NCBI GenBank assembly: GCA_023078555.1
Contig: CM041203.1
Location: forward strand, 515,481 to 579,480
Source of the DNA: Ulva prolifera
Taxonomy: Eukaryota > Chlorophyta > Ulvophyceae > Ulvales > Ulvaceae
DNA: 64,000 bases
Direction of reading: 5' to 3'
Shown: in pieces, positions 23,901-36,293 of the stretch
Numbering within the stretch: position 1 is the stretch's first letter
How the letters are laid out: every line of letters begins with the position of its first letter
Program-made: the position numbers and the translations under genes
Notes under the pieces: model-generated
The model's input: only the letters and a program-made list of their open reading frames with translations
Told to the model about the DNA's origin: nothing
Databases searched by the model: none

Positions 23901-25242
23901 CAGGCACGCGCACAAAGATGCGCCGGACATAGTTGCAAGCCATGCAGCAATCATTCTGGAGAGATACGTCAGCGGCCGGCTCCATCACAAGACTGATCAG
24001 CACAACGTCCCCAGACCCACCTGAGGCAGCAGAGCGGCAGCCTGATGAACTGCCGGAATAAATCATTTCATAAGCCGCAGGTCATGTGTGTACAACTATG
24101 CAGCGACTTCAGCAGCTGGAAAATATGTCAACGTACCTCCGGCGCAGATGTGTGCATAGCTGGCACATCTTCTGGACCGCTCGAGCAGCCACATACTCAT
24201 GTACAGAATGAAACGGATGACTGTAACGAAGACTATGTGCTGCAAGTTGGTCTGGTGCGGTGATGTTTCCTGTCGGGAGGCCTGGCCGTGCGCATTCGTA
24301 CCGTATGGTATTCAGCAGTATGCTGCCGCACAGCGGCTGGTACTGACTTTTCTAAATGGCCATACAGACGGCTGTTTGACTCGCAATAAACATCTTTGTA
24401 ACATTGACATCACATGCGTGGGCGTAGGAGCGGTGCAGCGGCGATTTGTTGCTCTGTGCCTTTTGACGCATTTACCTACCGCGGCCGAGCGTGGTATGTC
24501 GATGGTAACTGGGGCAAATTGGGTAAAGGCCCTTGTATGAGCCCGCACAGCCCGGTAACTCCGGCTCTGAGGTGCCGGGCACAACACGGTACTACCAGCG
24601 ATGCCACTTTACCACCGTGCTACCTCCCGTTTGCTCATTTGTCGATCCTGCCTGTGTATACGCATGCGGCTGTGCTTGTATTTTTCACCTATCGCAACTT
24701 ATCGCATTGTTGGTCCGCTGTAATTCCGATACAGACCAGTTCACAACATTGCGCCCGGTGATGCGCACGAGTGCGTTAACGAGATAACGCAGTTTCGAGC
24801 CGTTGACCCCACGCTTCGCACGTATCAATTGCACCAGAGCCCACGGAGAGCTCTCGGCAAGCAGTACGGCTTCGGAGACCCGCCAAGCCAGAACACCATG
24901 GTGTTGATGGTGTTCTGGGTCGGCGCGTCGTGAAGCACCAACGAACACTGACGAGATACAGTAGTCGCGGTGCCTCGCCGGCGGGTCGCCACCTTTGTCC
25001 TCGTAACACTGAGCCGCGTCAGGCGCAGGCAGGCGAGGAAGATAGACATTGGCGAACGTGATCACGCCGAATTCACAACTGCCCGCACGAGGCAAATTCG
25101 TTCTCTCGTGTGGTGGTGCAGTGACATCACCATCGTCTCAGTGGATCGGTCGTGTACTTCTGTGCTCCTTCTACTTGAACCCAGCTATCGAAACAGATGC
25201 TGTCGAACGTGCAGGCACACCCACCCGCCACAGTGCAATACA
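20918..25242. other. Long stretch without a recognised gene
   Basis: About 4.3 kb. Both strands have many short open frames of similar length, none with a domain I recognise and no chain of exons that joins convincingly. One minus-strand stretch near 23990-23830 has a cysteine-rich run (NDCCMACNY) that may be chance. A perfect 11-bp stem hairpin lies at 24888-24918. The region could hold a lineage-specific gene, a non-coding RNA or decayed repeats. Confidence 0.3.
24888..24918. repeat. Perfect hairpin, 11-bp stem, 9-nt loop
   Basis: CCAGAACACCA and its exact reverse complement TGGTGTTCTGG flank a 9-base loop. No flanking gene explains it. Confidence 0.7.
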
Positions 25243-27869
25243 ATGGCTCTCGAGGCGTGGTTCAGGTATTGATCCTCGTTCTTCGATCCTGTCACAGTCT
25301 TGCAGCGTTTGCACCCGAGCGTGGTTGGCCGCGGATTCACCGTCTCGCGGGCGCGATCTGAACAGCATAATGCTATATCAAGGCGGGCCCCGCAGTGTTT
25401 TAAACAGGCTCCTGTTGGTGATCAGGTTCATGCCGACGGATCGGTGGAGTTCTCGCCGAGCAAGGATGCAGCGTCGTGCTTGCCGTGCGGTGGTGGTCCT
25501 GTAAAACTCTTGGGAGCTGACGTGATAGGCGCCTCGAGAGTTGGCGATGAGAACGCTTTCATTTTATATCACTGTCCACGGACGTCCAAGGGCATCCGCA
25601 AGCTGCTCAAGGTGGGTCAGTTCAAATGTGAAGACTCCGAAACCACTTCGGAATTGATAGGACAAGTTCGGCAAGGAGCCAGCAGCCGTGATGAGTTCCA
25701 GCCTCATGGGCAGACTATGCTAGCAGTGATAAATCCAATGGCGGGAAATGGGAGGTATGTTCGAAAGCTAGGGCCACCCGCTTCCTCGTCCTGGGGATGA
25801 CCTGTGGAGGCATCGACAGAGTATGTGCTGGTCCATTCGGAAGCTTTGTGCAGGAGTAAGGATATTTTCTTGCATTTGCAGACCATGCTGCATGCAGCGG
25901 GAATAGCATGCGATGGTCTTATCAGCACGCATGCAGGCCATGTTGTGACTGCCATTGCAAGCCAGGACCTTCATCCTTATGTAGGCATCATGGTCATTGG
26001 TGGTGATGGGACCGTTCATGAAGTCTTGCAGGTGAGTCGATGAAAAGACGCAAGGTGCATGTCACCAGGAAGCTCCATCCGAACGTTGTCTCTGACATCT
26101 TGAAAGCCGTTGCGTAATTCCTTGCTTGATTCACAGCATCCTGAGCACCACACGCTTTCCCACTGGGTTCGCCGTGCAGATGACACAGTGTAGCCCATTG
26201 TTCCATGCTAATCTCAGCATGGTGCTTGTGTTTATGTCACTCCCATGTGCATGCATTGCATGTGTATATACCATACTTGTGCATGTTGTTAACATGGCCT
26301 GTGAGAAATAGATGAACGCAATCGGAGACCACGCTGAAATTCACCGGTCATGGCATGCCAGAAATCCATACAGCCTTCTTGCAGCGCATTGGCACCAATC
26401 TACCGGTCTGGCCTGTATATATTTTCTGTGCATGTCCATGTTAGCAGTACAAACCGTTGAAAATTGATTCTAGCACCAAATTTCCCAATGTTTCAGATCT
26501 CGGCAGACATTTATGTTCAGCCCACTGATGAGCAAACACAAGTTTGCGCCTGTTTTTCTGCCTGAATGTAAATCCCTGTGGTAACAGTGGTACTCGGGGG
26601 GGGGGGGGGGGGGGGGGGGGCAGGTTGTTTGAGGTCAACTTACGTTGGTATGTCTTTGGCAAGCCCTGGTGAAACCCCGTGATGGCATGCTGCCGTCACT
26701 GCGGCACATTTCTGGTGCAGGGCATCAGGAACCATCTGCAGATGCCTGCATCGCTGCAAGTACCCATCTGCCATGTCCCATGCGGCAGTGGTAATGGAAT
26801 TGCTGCAAGCCTGGGCTTGTGGAATGATGCAACTGCTATTCATGCTATAGTGAAGGGGCACATACGGGCTGTAGATGCAGCCACAGTGCGACGGGCTTCA
26901 GAGTCACGACCCTTGCTAGCGGTGCTGTCTTTTCAGTATGGGCTCCTCGCCGACCTGGACATTGGGACAGAGCATCTGCGAAAAGTGTTAGGTGGGGAGC
27001 GCTTCACTTATGGTGCCGTTCGTGAGATTTTGAAGTGGAAGAAACATCGTGCTCGTGTGGCCTACTGCACCACCGCAGCGCATACTGTCGGCACTTCTGA
27101 AGGCACAGGCGAGTGCGCTCTGAAATGTCTCCGCAGCGCGGTGCTGGTAATGCACGGATCAACAGCTGACCTCCGTGTTCATTTACGTGTACTTTCAGTG
27201 ATTGCAGGATTTATCACTTCAAGGGAAGCAGGCTGTTTTGCCTCACGACTTCGTTCATCGCTATTGTGAGCTGAGATGTTCACATGCAGGATACTCAAGT
27301 GCCCCATGCTAGATGGAATTGCTGAGGCTGGTTGCTCCTTTGATCGACCAGAGGGGTGGCCGAGTGGCTGGCATGTGTCGGACATGGACACCATTCGCTA
27401 CTTCAACATTGCAGGCCCAGACTGGGCGGCGCTTGATGCGAACATCAACCCATGGGGTGTATTAGATGATGGGCTTTGGGAACTTGCCGTTGACCAGTAC
27501 GCCTAGCACCTATGATATCTGAAATCTTACTCACCTCTATTCTGTGGTGGTAGTGATCAGCAGAGTGTACTTTCAGCAGCAAGCTTATATACATTTGGCT
27601 GCAGCTTTGTTCGTGAGGCAATATGGGTTTGCTGCAGGTGCCAGAACCGGATGGACGGTCTCAAAATGGTCTTGCAGACACAGTCTGGGAAGCACAAAGA
27701 CTCGCCCATCTTTTCAGTTGTGCATGCTGGTGCATACATCATTGAACCAATTGACAATACAACGTACATGACAGTTGACGGAGAAAAAATAAATGTTGAG
27801 AAGATCAGTATTGAGATTCATCGAAAGCTCTTGAGACTTGTTTGTGCTGAGCCTGACCCTGTCACCTAA
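25243..27869 (+). CDS. Sphingosine / long-chain-base kinase (DAGK catalytic fold)
   Basis: Phosphorylates sphingoid bases with ATP to make sphingoid-base 1-phosphates. The DAGK-type catalytic motifs are all present in order: INPMAGNGR (ends ~25755), then exon 25854-26031 beginning SKDIFLHLQTMLHAAGI and ending with the nucleotide-binding VIGGDGTVHEVLQ, then exon from 26721 with PICHVPCGSGNGIAASLGLW. The last exon 27638-27869 ends in the family C-terminus TVDGEKINVEKISIEIHRK. An exon near 27290-27490 supplies NPWGVLDDGLWELAV, the usual P-x-DDG motif. Upstream, exon(s) from about 25426 encode GADVIGASRVGDENAFILYH, a plausible N-terminal lipid-kinase region. The first exon is unresolved: the ATG at 25243 is the best candidate, but its splice phase is not compatible with all acceptors. 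A 25-base poly(G) run sits in the intron before 26721. Confidence 0.88.
26596..26620 (+). repeat. Poly(G) tract, 25 consecutive G
   Basis: Uninterrupted G25 inside the sphingoid-base-kinase intron, about 100 bases before the acceptor at 26720. Such a run can form G-quadruplex structure and is prone to length change and sequencing error. Confidence 0.95.
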
Positions 27870-28223
27870 ATAAGAATGATAGCTCACCCGTGCCATAGTG
27901 ACGCCGAGTCTGATATGAAAATCCCAGCAGAGACAGCGGCATTCATTTGTGTTTTCCGTATGATGTTACAGGGCACAGCTCATTGTGACAAATTGTGCTA
28001 GCAACCTGTATAACGCCAGCGCATAGTGTACAGCAGCCAGACAATGTCGTTTCATGGCCCCATTACCCGATACTAATGAGAAATCGAGGTTTTAAAGTTT
28101 GTGGGTGCATAAAGATAAGGCCACATGTGATCGCATTTCTCCCCAAGCTTGTTCCAGGTGATAGACAATGAGTCCATGATCCTGTCGCCCCTTTGGACTG
28201 CCTCTAAGAAGGCGATGGGTACA
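27870..28223. other. Convergent intergenic region
   Basis: About 354 bases between the stops of the kinase (+) and solanesyl-PP synthase (-). No gene recognised. Confidence 0.4.
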
Positions 28224-29753
28224 TCAGTACGAACGTGCGAGAATTTTGTGGCACATCTGCCGCAACATCTCCCTCGCAGCTTCTGCATGCTCTGATGGGC
28301 TGGGGCCTAAGCTGTCGAGGTTCTGCAACGCAAAGCAGATGTATTCCTCAGCGAGCTCCAAAGACCGCTCTATTCCTCGGCTGCTCCGTAAGCACTCGAG
28401 TGCAACCTCCACATCCCCTTCTTTACACAATTTTCGTTTGATGATTGGTATCAACTCCGGATGCTCCTCAGCAGCAAACAAAAGTGGACAAGTTATAACA
28501 CCAGCCTTAACATCATTCAATGCAGGCTTCCCCAAAATTGACCCTTTACTGGTAAAGTCCAGTATATCATCTGTCACCTACAATTTGCCAGGGGTCAGAA
28601 CTCTATGTTTACAGTTCATACAAATTAGTGAGGGCCTGAACATGAAGAGTTTGTCATTGCTAACTGATAATGAATGTCATATGTGATATTTGATTGAACA
28701 TGGTATGTGTTGCTGTCAGTGATAACCATTGCCAGAGCCCACACGGGTTCATCTTCCTCCTGTGTGCTGGCATGCCTAGAACCCCTGCTCAGCAGTGCGC
28801 ACATACATGAGTGCGCCACTCTGCAAATACCTGTGAGCACTACGAGATTTGTAGCCCAAGGTGACATTCTAAATAAATCGCACTTGGAAAGCGAGGCCCA
28901 GATTCCGGCCAAATTGAAACGATGCTTCGCAAGCCTCTGCACCTGCTCCACTGAGAACAGCAGTGGCTTTGCAGGCATTAGCCAGCAGTGATGCTGTTTT
29001 CAGGTACGTCTTCTGTGTGTACAGGTCCATGGATGCCAAATGTGCCTTCGCAGCTGTAGCTTGCAGAACCTCACCACTGACGAGGTCCTCGAGAATCTGG
29101 GACATCAGGGTAACTACTGTTGTATTTTGTAGTGAAGCAAGCGTCATGGACGCCCTTGCGAGGAGGAAGTCCCCCGCCAATATTGCCACCTTGTTCCCCA
29201 TCATGTGGTTCAGTGCGGGCTTGCCTCTCCTTGAGTCGGCATCGTCGATGACATCATCATGCAGTAAGCTTGCTACATGGATCAGTTCAGATATCTCTGC
29301 GATGCGCTGCTGTCTTCTCCGTACTTCAGTGGGAGTAACTCCCACAGGCCGGAGGTCTGCTGTCAGAATCTGATCCTCAGGGGGCGGTCCATTTGCTAAT
29401 GCAGAGCTGAGAAGTAGGCAAATTGATGGTCGTATTCTTTTGCCTTCTGAACCGCTTAGGAAAAAATAACTAGCCGCTTGCTGCAGTGCTGGAATTTCTG
29501 ACGCCACAGCCTCACGAATTCGTTCTGATACCGCCTTGAGCTCAGCTTGGACCGATCCTAGATTATGTTGCTGATGTTTAAAATCGTACTGCTTCGGCTG
29601 TGCCAACCCCACAGTTAGCAACCGCGATTGGCACAGAACGTCAGTAGGCCATGCGTAGCCGCTGCCGTGTGAGAAGCAGGGTCCACGGGCTCCCAACCAG
29701 CCGGCTAATGAGCGTGACAGGCCAAAGAACGCTTGACTGCAGCGTGAGGACAT
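28224..29753 (-). CDS. Trans-long-chain prenyl (solanesyl/decaprenyl) diphosphate synthase, mitochondrial type
   Basis: Builds the polyprenyl diphosphate side chain of ubiquinone (or plastoquinone) by adding IPP units to an allylic primer. Two exons, 29753-28884 and 28577-28224, join in phase 0 to give 407 codons plus stop. The GKRIRP substrate motif is near residue 105, the first Asp-rich motif LLHDDVIDDAD near 165 and the second, TDDILDF, just after the exon junction near 292. The splice recreates the conserved GLAFQ-VTDDILDF core exactly. The first ~45 residues (MSSRCSQAFFGLSRSLAGWL) are basic and hydroxylated, like a mitochondrial presequence. Product chain length cannot be read from sequence. 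It shares a 397-bp divergent upstream region with squalene epoxidase. Confidence 0.93.
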
Positions 29754-30150
29754 TGATGTACGACCCCGTCTGCTGAGATTCTACCTGGCGCGCCAGACAC
29801 AGAGGTCTGAAGTCACAAGTGTACGAAACAGCTCACGAAGTGCAACCTTCGCCAAGTCGTTAAATAATAACAGCTTCGGCATGCGTTGGTATGCGTTGTC
29901 TCATCGGCTCGATCTGCGGTAACTGTTTGCGAACTCAGAGCCACATTGGCTACATGGCAATGAGCACTCGTTGGCTCGTGGTGCCTTAGCCACCACCAAC
30001 ACGGAGGCCGTTGTCAGGTCCAGCAGGTGCAGATGCTGCTAAAGCAGACGTACAGTCCGCTGACAACAGTCAGTTCATCTGGGTGATTCATAATTCCATT
30101 GAGCATTCAAACTTCTGCATGCGGGCTAGGCGCAAGTGACGTCATTGCTG
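29754..30150. promoter_or_regulatory. Bidirectional promoter region, prenyl-PP synthase / squalene epoxidase
   Basis: The two ATGs are 397 bases apart and diverge, so both promoters and 5' UTRs are in this segment. No sterol-response or TATA element is identified with confidence. Confidence 0.6.
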
Positions 30151-32461
30151 ATGGAGCGTGAAGATGAAGGCTTGGTTGTTCCAAGTATAGTCAGCAACAA
30201 CGCTGTGGAAAATGATCCTGCGGTATGGCTCTCAATCTTTGTCCAATGCCATGTGCGGTCGTCAGGTGTCATTTCTACGACATGCATGAACAACTTGCGC
30301 GCCAGTGCCTGAGCATTTTCATACACGTCTACAGATCTCGACCACCTCCTTCATTAGGCTGCTATGTAGGTGTGGGATCTGATCGTTGTGGGCGCCGGGG
30401 TGGCGGGAGCTGCCTTGGCGCACACGCAGGGACAGGTGTGCTGTCGGGCGCACCGGCTCTATTCGACCATTCCCCCTCTGCAACAATCTGATGTTGATGA
30501 TTGACAATCACAGCATATAATTGCACTGAAGTCAAATTGACTCCGTTTATAGGCTGGGCGCCGCGTGTTGGTTCTTGAGAAGTGTTTGGATCAGCCAGAC
30601 CGCATTGTGGGAGAACTCCTGCAACCTGGAGGGTACCTGATGCTGAAAAAAATGAACTTAGAAGATTGCACCGAGGAAATTGATGCACAGAAAGTGTACG
30701 GTTACGCGTTGTTCAAGGGAGGCAAAAGTGTTTGTGTCAAGTACCCTACAGAAGGGTTTGCAGATGATGTGCATGGTCGCAGCTTTCACCACGGCAGGTA
30801 CCTCCCGCAAACAGTCCTTAGCACATAGCGAAGTCGCTGTAGACATTTCGTTCCCCGTTTCCATGATGCAGTGGACCCCAGCTGAGCCTTGCATGCAGAT
30901 TTGTTCAGAAGCTCAGGCATGCAGCTGCAGGCCATCCCAGTGTGTGTATGCGCCAAGGTGTAGCTGTCAATCTGCTTGAGAAAGACGGGTCAGAATGGAC
31001 TGAACAGAGTGCTTGTCCTGTTGCGGGGATCAGGTACAAGACTGCTGATGGCAAAATGCATGATGCATGGGCACACCTTACTGTGGCATGCGACGGCATG
31101 TATTCTATGCTGCGGAAGAACCTTCATGCTGGCACCACGCAGTATGTTCTCATCCACAGGCATGCCTGAACCAGCAGGTCTTGATGTCACACAATGCCGC
31201 ATGTTACCACGTGCGTGCTCTTTGATTCAGGCCCGGTTCACAGCATGCTTGTTTCAGGAAAACAAGTACATTTGTGGGTCTGATCATGAAGCACCCACAG
31301 CTACCATACCGTAATCACGGCCACGTGATACTTGGGGACCCATCGCCAATTCTGATTTATCCTATCTCGTCCACTGAGGCCAGGGTACTGATCGACATTC
31401 CACCCGATGCCAAGAAGCCTTCAGCCACGTCTAGCCAGCTCCGCAACTACCTGCTGCAGCGAGTCTGCTCGCAGCTTCCGACAGAGCTGCAAGAGGGGTT
31501 CAGGAATGCGGTGTCACATGCAAAACTGCGGAGCATGCAAAATAAACAGCTGGCTGCACAACCACAACACCCACCAGGCGCTCTTCTTCTGGGAGACTCC
31601 TTCAACATGCGGCATCCTTTGACAGGCGGTGGCATGACAGTTGCACTGGCAGACACAAAGCTCCTTTGTGACATGCTTAGCCCGCTTCCAGACTTCACTG
31701 ACAGTGTCCGTACTGCTAAGTGCACGTCGGACTTCTACATCAGAAGGAAGCCTCTGTCATCGACAATCAACACCCTCGCAAATGCGCTGTATGAGGTTTT
31801 CCGCCAGAGGGACGAAGAGGCTCATGAAGAGATGCGTCAGGCGGCGTTTGACTATCTATCTCTAGGTATGGGTCGGATCATCCCTCCCGTGTTCTGTTCT
31901 CCAAGTATCTGTGCCTTGCAAAATTTGGGTTTATTCTCTGCTGCCCAAATGGAGATTCAGGTCCCTGGAGTTTCCAGCAGGATGGAAAATAATTGCAGCT
32001 GCTAGAGAAAGTGCGCTATTCAGGTGGCAACCATAGTTCGGGGCCCATAGCTTTGCTTTCTGGCTTGAACCCACAACCAAGCTCCTTAGTTGCACACTTT
32101 TTTATGGTTGCCCTTTTTGGGATGGGCAGATTGCCTATGAAGAAAGGACTGCACGGGATCTGGTTAGCGTTCATGCTGCTGCTGGTTGCTGTGAGGATAA
32201 TCGTTCCCATCATTTGCGCTGAAGGCATCAGGTGTGACCAATGTCTGCCGGTTGGCTCCATTGGTGCCGTCTGTGCTAGGCCCACGTCTGGCACCATGAT
32301 CACTTGACAGTGCCGCCTGTACCATTGACTCTGTTTCCAGGGCCGTGTTTTTCCCTTCAACGGCGCCACAGCCATACTTGAAGAGGCTGGAGCGAGCCGA
32401 GGTGTTGCCGTCGCTCAATCCAAACCAACCTGTGCGAAGAAAACAAGGGAGACAGATTTAG
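30151..32461 (+). CDS. SQE: Squalene monooxygenase (squalene epoxidase)
   Basis: FAD enzyme of the ER that oxidises squalene to 2,3-oxidosqualene, the first oxygenation of sterol synthesis. Seven exons join in frame: 30151-30222, 30370-30435, 30553-30797, 30899-31141, 31258-31865, 32024-32231 and 32341-32461, giving 520 codons plus stop. Motifs: dinucleotide fold DLIVVGAGVAGAALA near residue 27, RIVGELLQPGGY, the HLTVACDGMYSMLRK stretch with its conserved D-G, VGLIMKHPQLPYRNHGHVIL, and the FAD/substrate segment GDSFNMRHPLTGGGMTVAL. The C-terminal exons carry SSGPIALLSGLNPQP, a hydrophobic membrane hairpin and AVFFPSTAPQPY. The N-terminal part before the FAD fold is only ~24 residues, shorter than in plant enzymes that start with a membrane helix, so an extra upstream exon is possible. 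This is the conventional enzyme, not the alternative AltSQE of diatoms. Confidence 0.95.
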
Positions 32462-35056
32462 GCAGACATTCAGATCAATCCAGCTCATCGTGCTGGCCCG
32501 GGCTCACATGAAAAGTCACCTCAGTCAGTGTCAGTCACGTGATGATAAAAAAAATAATAATAATTTGCAGGCTTGGTGATTCGTTTAGCATGCTTGTTTT
32601 TTCCATGACACAATTCAAGGTGAGCATACCAACTACATCTTTACACAGCATGAAGACCGTCTGGCGAACTTTCCACTGATTACATCCCTGCAACAGTAGA
32701 TTTGCTATGTTTGTGACAATGTTCGATGCACTGTCACTTCAGAGTACTCTGTGCAAATTCTGTGTCTTTTACAGCGCAGTGAAATCTTGAAAGTGCTCCG
32801 GCTTGTGCATTGCTGGCCCATTGTCTGGGTTAACGAGTTTTACCGGACAACACTGCGACATCAAATATTTCTGATTGGGACCAGGCAATGTCTAAATTTT
32901 CGTTCGAGTGTATACAGCTTAATAAATAAGCTATCGAAGGTCCTCGGCAGCAATTAAATTATAGCCTGCTAAGCTATAGGTCCTGTTCAGGCGGAACATT
33001 GCAACAGCGGAGCACTTGCAAACATAACTTCTCAATCGCAGTTACAAATCGCCCTTGGCTATCGGCATGCGCGACCAGCTCTACAAGCTGCTCGAGAGCA
33101 CACTAAAGCGCATAATAGTAAGAAATCTATCGTGCTGCGCGGGTGATCCGGTGCACGAACACACCGACACGGCAAAGGCTGCTCGTCGGAATCGGACGCT
33201 TTCCTCTACATCTACTTCAATGACATCCACAAGTCATGGCGCAGCTCGGCAGCTTGGTTTTAGACGGGCAACCTGCCTTTGTTAGCTCGAATGCGGAATG
33301 CAACAGCAGCCGGCACATCAATAGTTAAAGTGATTAGCGATTATCGGAACTCTGAATGAATTTCGCGATCGCTTCGCAAGCTATACGACACCGCGTGAAA
33401 TACGTTTTCGCTCGCTTCGCTCGCTATAGCGTGGGTGTCATAATTACGTTTACAGCTTAAATCAGACTTGAACTGTAATTATGTCGCTTATAAGCGATTT
33501 ATCGCCGAAAATTTAAATACTGGGACCGGGCTGCAGCTCACGGCGATATCATTTCCAGAACTGTGGTAGATTCACATCATACAAATGCTGTTAAAATTTG
33601 GCGGGAGATGGGTGGTCAAGATCCTGCTGCAAAACCCATGGAAAAGATATGACTGGTACGGCCTGACAAAAGCCTTAACACATGTGTGAATCGGTCAACA
33701 TGGAAACCAGATCATACAATCCGTGACGTACAGTCTGCAACAGCAAGGCACTCCGAACACGGCGGACGTGCCAGGAACATGGAAGCAACATCAGAATGGA
33801 CAGCAGGATAAGGCAACCCACATCTTTCACGTGTGCAAGTCATACATGCAAGAGGCACGGAAAGTGCGCCTATGCGGAGCCTCGCGAAACCTGCGAGCTT
33901 GCTTTCGTGGTTTGCCGTGCATTGCCTGAACCTTTGTAATTTGTATTCCGTCGCAACTCTAATCGTTCCGACGCACCCGTGCTCAAGAAAGGCTGAAGAA
34001 GTGCAATAATAGCAAAAGAACACCGGGTGACAAAGTCGAAGACAAGAGGAAAGCCAGGTGCAACAGTCAGCCCTGTCTCAGCATCAGACAACAGGAAACT
34101 GTCACAACACAGCAACCGAAAGCAGGAGTCCAGGCAGCTGCCCAAGTACCCAGTGCCAGGAGGCGCAGAAACACATCCCTGCTCATGACTACCAATCCGA
34201 GGTAGTGAGTTCACCAGTTGTCGCTGTGTGCATGACGATCGCAGACCGATATAAGATGTTCTGACCTTGATAAAGGACCTCGTAAGATACTTCTGCGAGT
34301 TTACCTACAACACCCCTTGACAACGGAATGGACAAGCTAGACATGGATGCACGGAATTGCAAGCAGTAACCCTGTGTGCAGTAATCAGACGAGTTTCGCA
34401 TTCGACGTTGCAACGAGATTATCCTGTTACCAGGGACGCCTAGGATAGTGACGATGAAAGCTTTTGGGCTGAGTCGTGCATCATGCAGGAGAATCAGGGA
34501 TCTATGCGTAACCTCAGGTGGGCTCAGAGCAGGCAGATCTCTTCAGAATAGATAACAGGGCGGGCCACATCGATACAGAGCTGGCCACAGCGCGCCAGCA
34601 TGCATCAGAGCACGCTTTGATGCATCAGAGCGCCCGCCAGAGCATAGGACATGGACAGAGTGCATCAGAGATTCTCAGCTATCCCGATAGATACAATGTG
34701 TCTGCACGCCAGCCCGAAAGCACGCTGATGCAGCAACTGGAGCCGTCGTGAGCCCCACAGGCGTAACACAGTCTTACAAGCTCAGCTGAGCCGTGACGCG
34801 ATGCTACCGCATGCATGTGCACGTTCGCAAAACCCTTCAGCCATCACTGCCGGATCATCTCTTCACAGGTCCAGGTGTGGCGATGTGGGTGACCTGGATG
34901 TGATCCCCATATATGATATGCCGCATCATGCGCGCCCTCGAGAGCTGCTATTGTTGAGGTGTCCATCATCACATTTTGTCTGACCGCGCGCTCGTTTTGA
35001 CTGAGTACATCGTCAGTCCAGTGCTCCTGTTGCCGGTCTTGGCACTGTTATAAAAC
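32462..35056. other. Intergenic, no gene recognised
   Basis: About 2.6 kb. No exon with domain similarity. It contains an AT-rich patch with CATAATTAC (from ~33440) and its inverted copy GTAATTATG (~33475) around a ~27-base spacer. Next to it is a GCTCGCTTCGCTCGC run near 33411 of a kind common in green-algal organelle genomes. Around 34600-34670 the short word ATGCATCAGAGC or a close variant recurs three times. Confidence 0.35.
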
Positions 35057-36293
35057 ATGATTCATTCCGTATTTCTCCTGGCAGCCTTCGCTTCGTTGGT
35101 CTGTTTCAGTAATGCTGAGGTCGCGCCGGGTTCACAGCCTGCAGGAATCCCCTGCAACCCGATTGAGAGTCCGAATGAGACACAATTGGCACACGTATGT
35201 TTCGCAGGAGCATGGAATCTGGTCGGTAGCGATCACGCGCTTATTGCTGAATGCATGCCTGAGCGTGAGTGGCATGCAGCCTACCTTCAAACAAGAAATT
35301 GGGCTGTGCAATGTGACATATCGCGTCCATCCAGATGGGGTGCGTGCTTTGTTGCAACTTGAACAGCTTTCGCAATTTCTTGTGCATGTATCAATTTTAT
35401 GCGCATGTTTTTGTGCATGTTGTGCGATGTTGGCCATTCGGTTGCACCACCTTGCTACGTGTGGCGATCCGGTGATATGTGATGGCCATATCGCCTGCAG
35501 CTGGAACTGAGTGTCTCCGCCCCAACAACAGGATGGCTCGGAATCGCGTTTCCTACTGACATGGCTGGCAACATGCATGATGCTTGGGCCCTGGTGGGAA
35601 CAAAGATTGCTTTCTGGACTGTCGTTAGCGAGTACCGGCTCATGAACCAGCTCCCTGCGTACATTCCTGGAGCTACCCTGCGAACCCCATTTTCATCGGA
35701 TGAAAATTCTCATCCAGTGTTGAAAGCTTCAGATACATCGTTCGAGATAGTCGCAAACATGGCTACATTGGATGCGTTTGTGTACGTTTCATGAGAAATG
35801 GAATCGTGTTTGAAGCACTATCAGGCAACGAGCAGGCGTGTATGATGCTGGAACAGTCACTCATGCGATGGCATTGCAGGCCTTACAACTCAAGAATTGT
35901 GCCGGACACAACTATCCCCTTCGTATGTGCTTATTCCTTCAGCAATTCGCCTGCTATTGCATACCATGGTGGCAACCGCTTTGTTGGTGCTTTCAATCTT
36001 TATTGCCCCGATGAAGAATAGGCTCAATTGGAAGATATGAGAAGTGCACTGTTGGAAATCCACACAGTACAGCATATGCTGATTGCCATGCTTGCAGATT
36101 GAACCTGGAAACAATAGCTGCTTGGCACATATTTGGTGGAGCGGTATCAACATCGTACTTTTTTACTTCTCAGTGTAGTGTTCCAAGAGATAGCACAGCC
36201 AGTGCTTTTCAACCAAGGCAGCTTTCTGCTATTGGGCACTTCATCCTGTCCGCCTGTGTTTTTCCAGCACAGTCTTCTACCTCGAGCTTGTAG
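35057..36293 (+). CDS. Secreted DOMON-domain protein
   Basis: DOMON domains are beta-sandwich haem- or sugar-binding modules of extracellular and membrane redox proteins. The first exon 35057-35194 begins with a signal peptide (MIHSVFLLAAFASLVCFSNA). Exon 35280-35339 ends VTYRVHPDG and exon 35501 onward reads LELSVSAPTTGWLGIAFP and NMHDAWALVG, the diagnostic DOMON start including the conserved tryptophan and D-A. These three splice in phase 0. Further coding runs to about 36021, with SPAIAYHGGNRFVGAFNLYC resembling the late DOMON H-G strand, but the junction near 35790 is unresolved. A following hydrophobic segment to 36293 may be a last exon. A TGTAA signal sits at 36310-36314. I found no clear cytochrome b561 domain attached. 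Confidence 0.7.

Noticed and set aside
23728..24066. Secreted cysteine-rich (PAN-like) domain on the minus strand
   Set aside because: A single NDCCMACNY run without the rest of the domain or a signal peptide.
26441..26662. Minus-strand poly-proline protein
   Set aside because: It is the G25 tract translated in an intron of the kinase gene.
27350..27366. GGGTGGCCGAGTGGC resembles the D-arm of a tRNA-Ser/Leu
   Set aside because: It lies inside a kinase exon (PEGWPSGWHV) and no matching acceptor stem, anticodon arm or T-arm follows.
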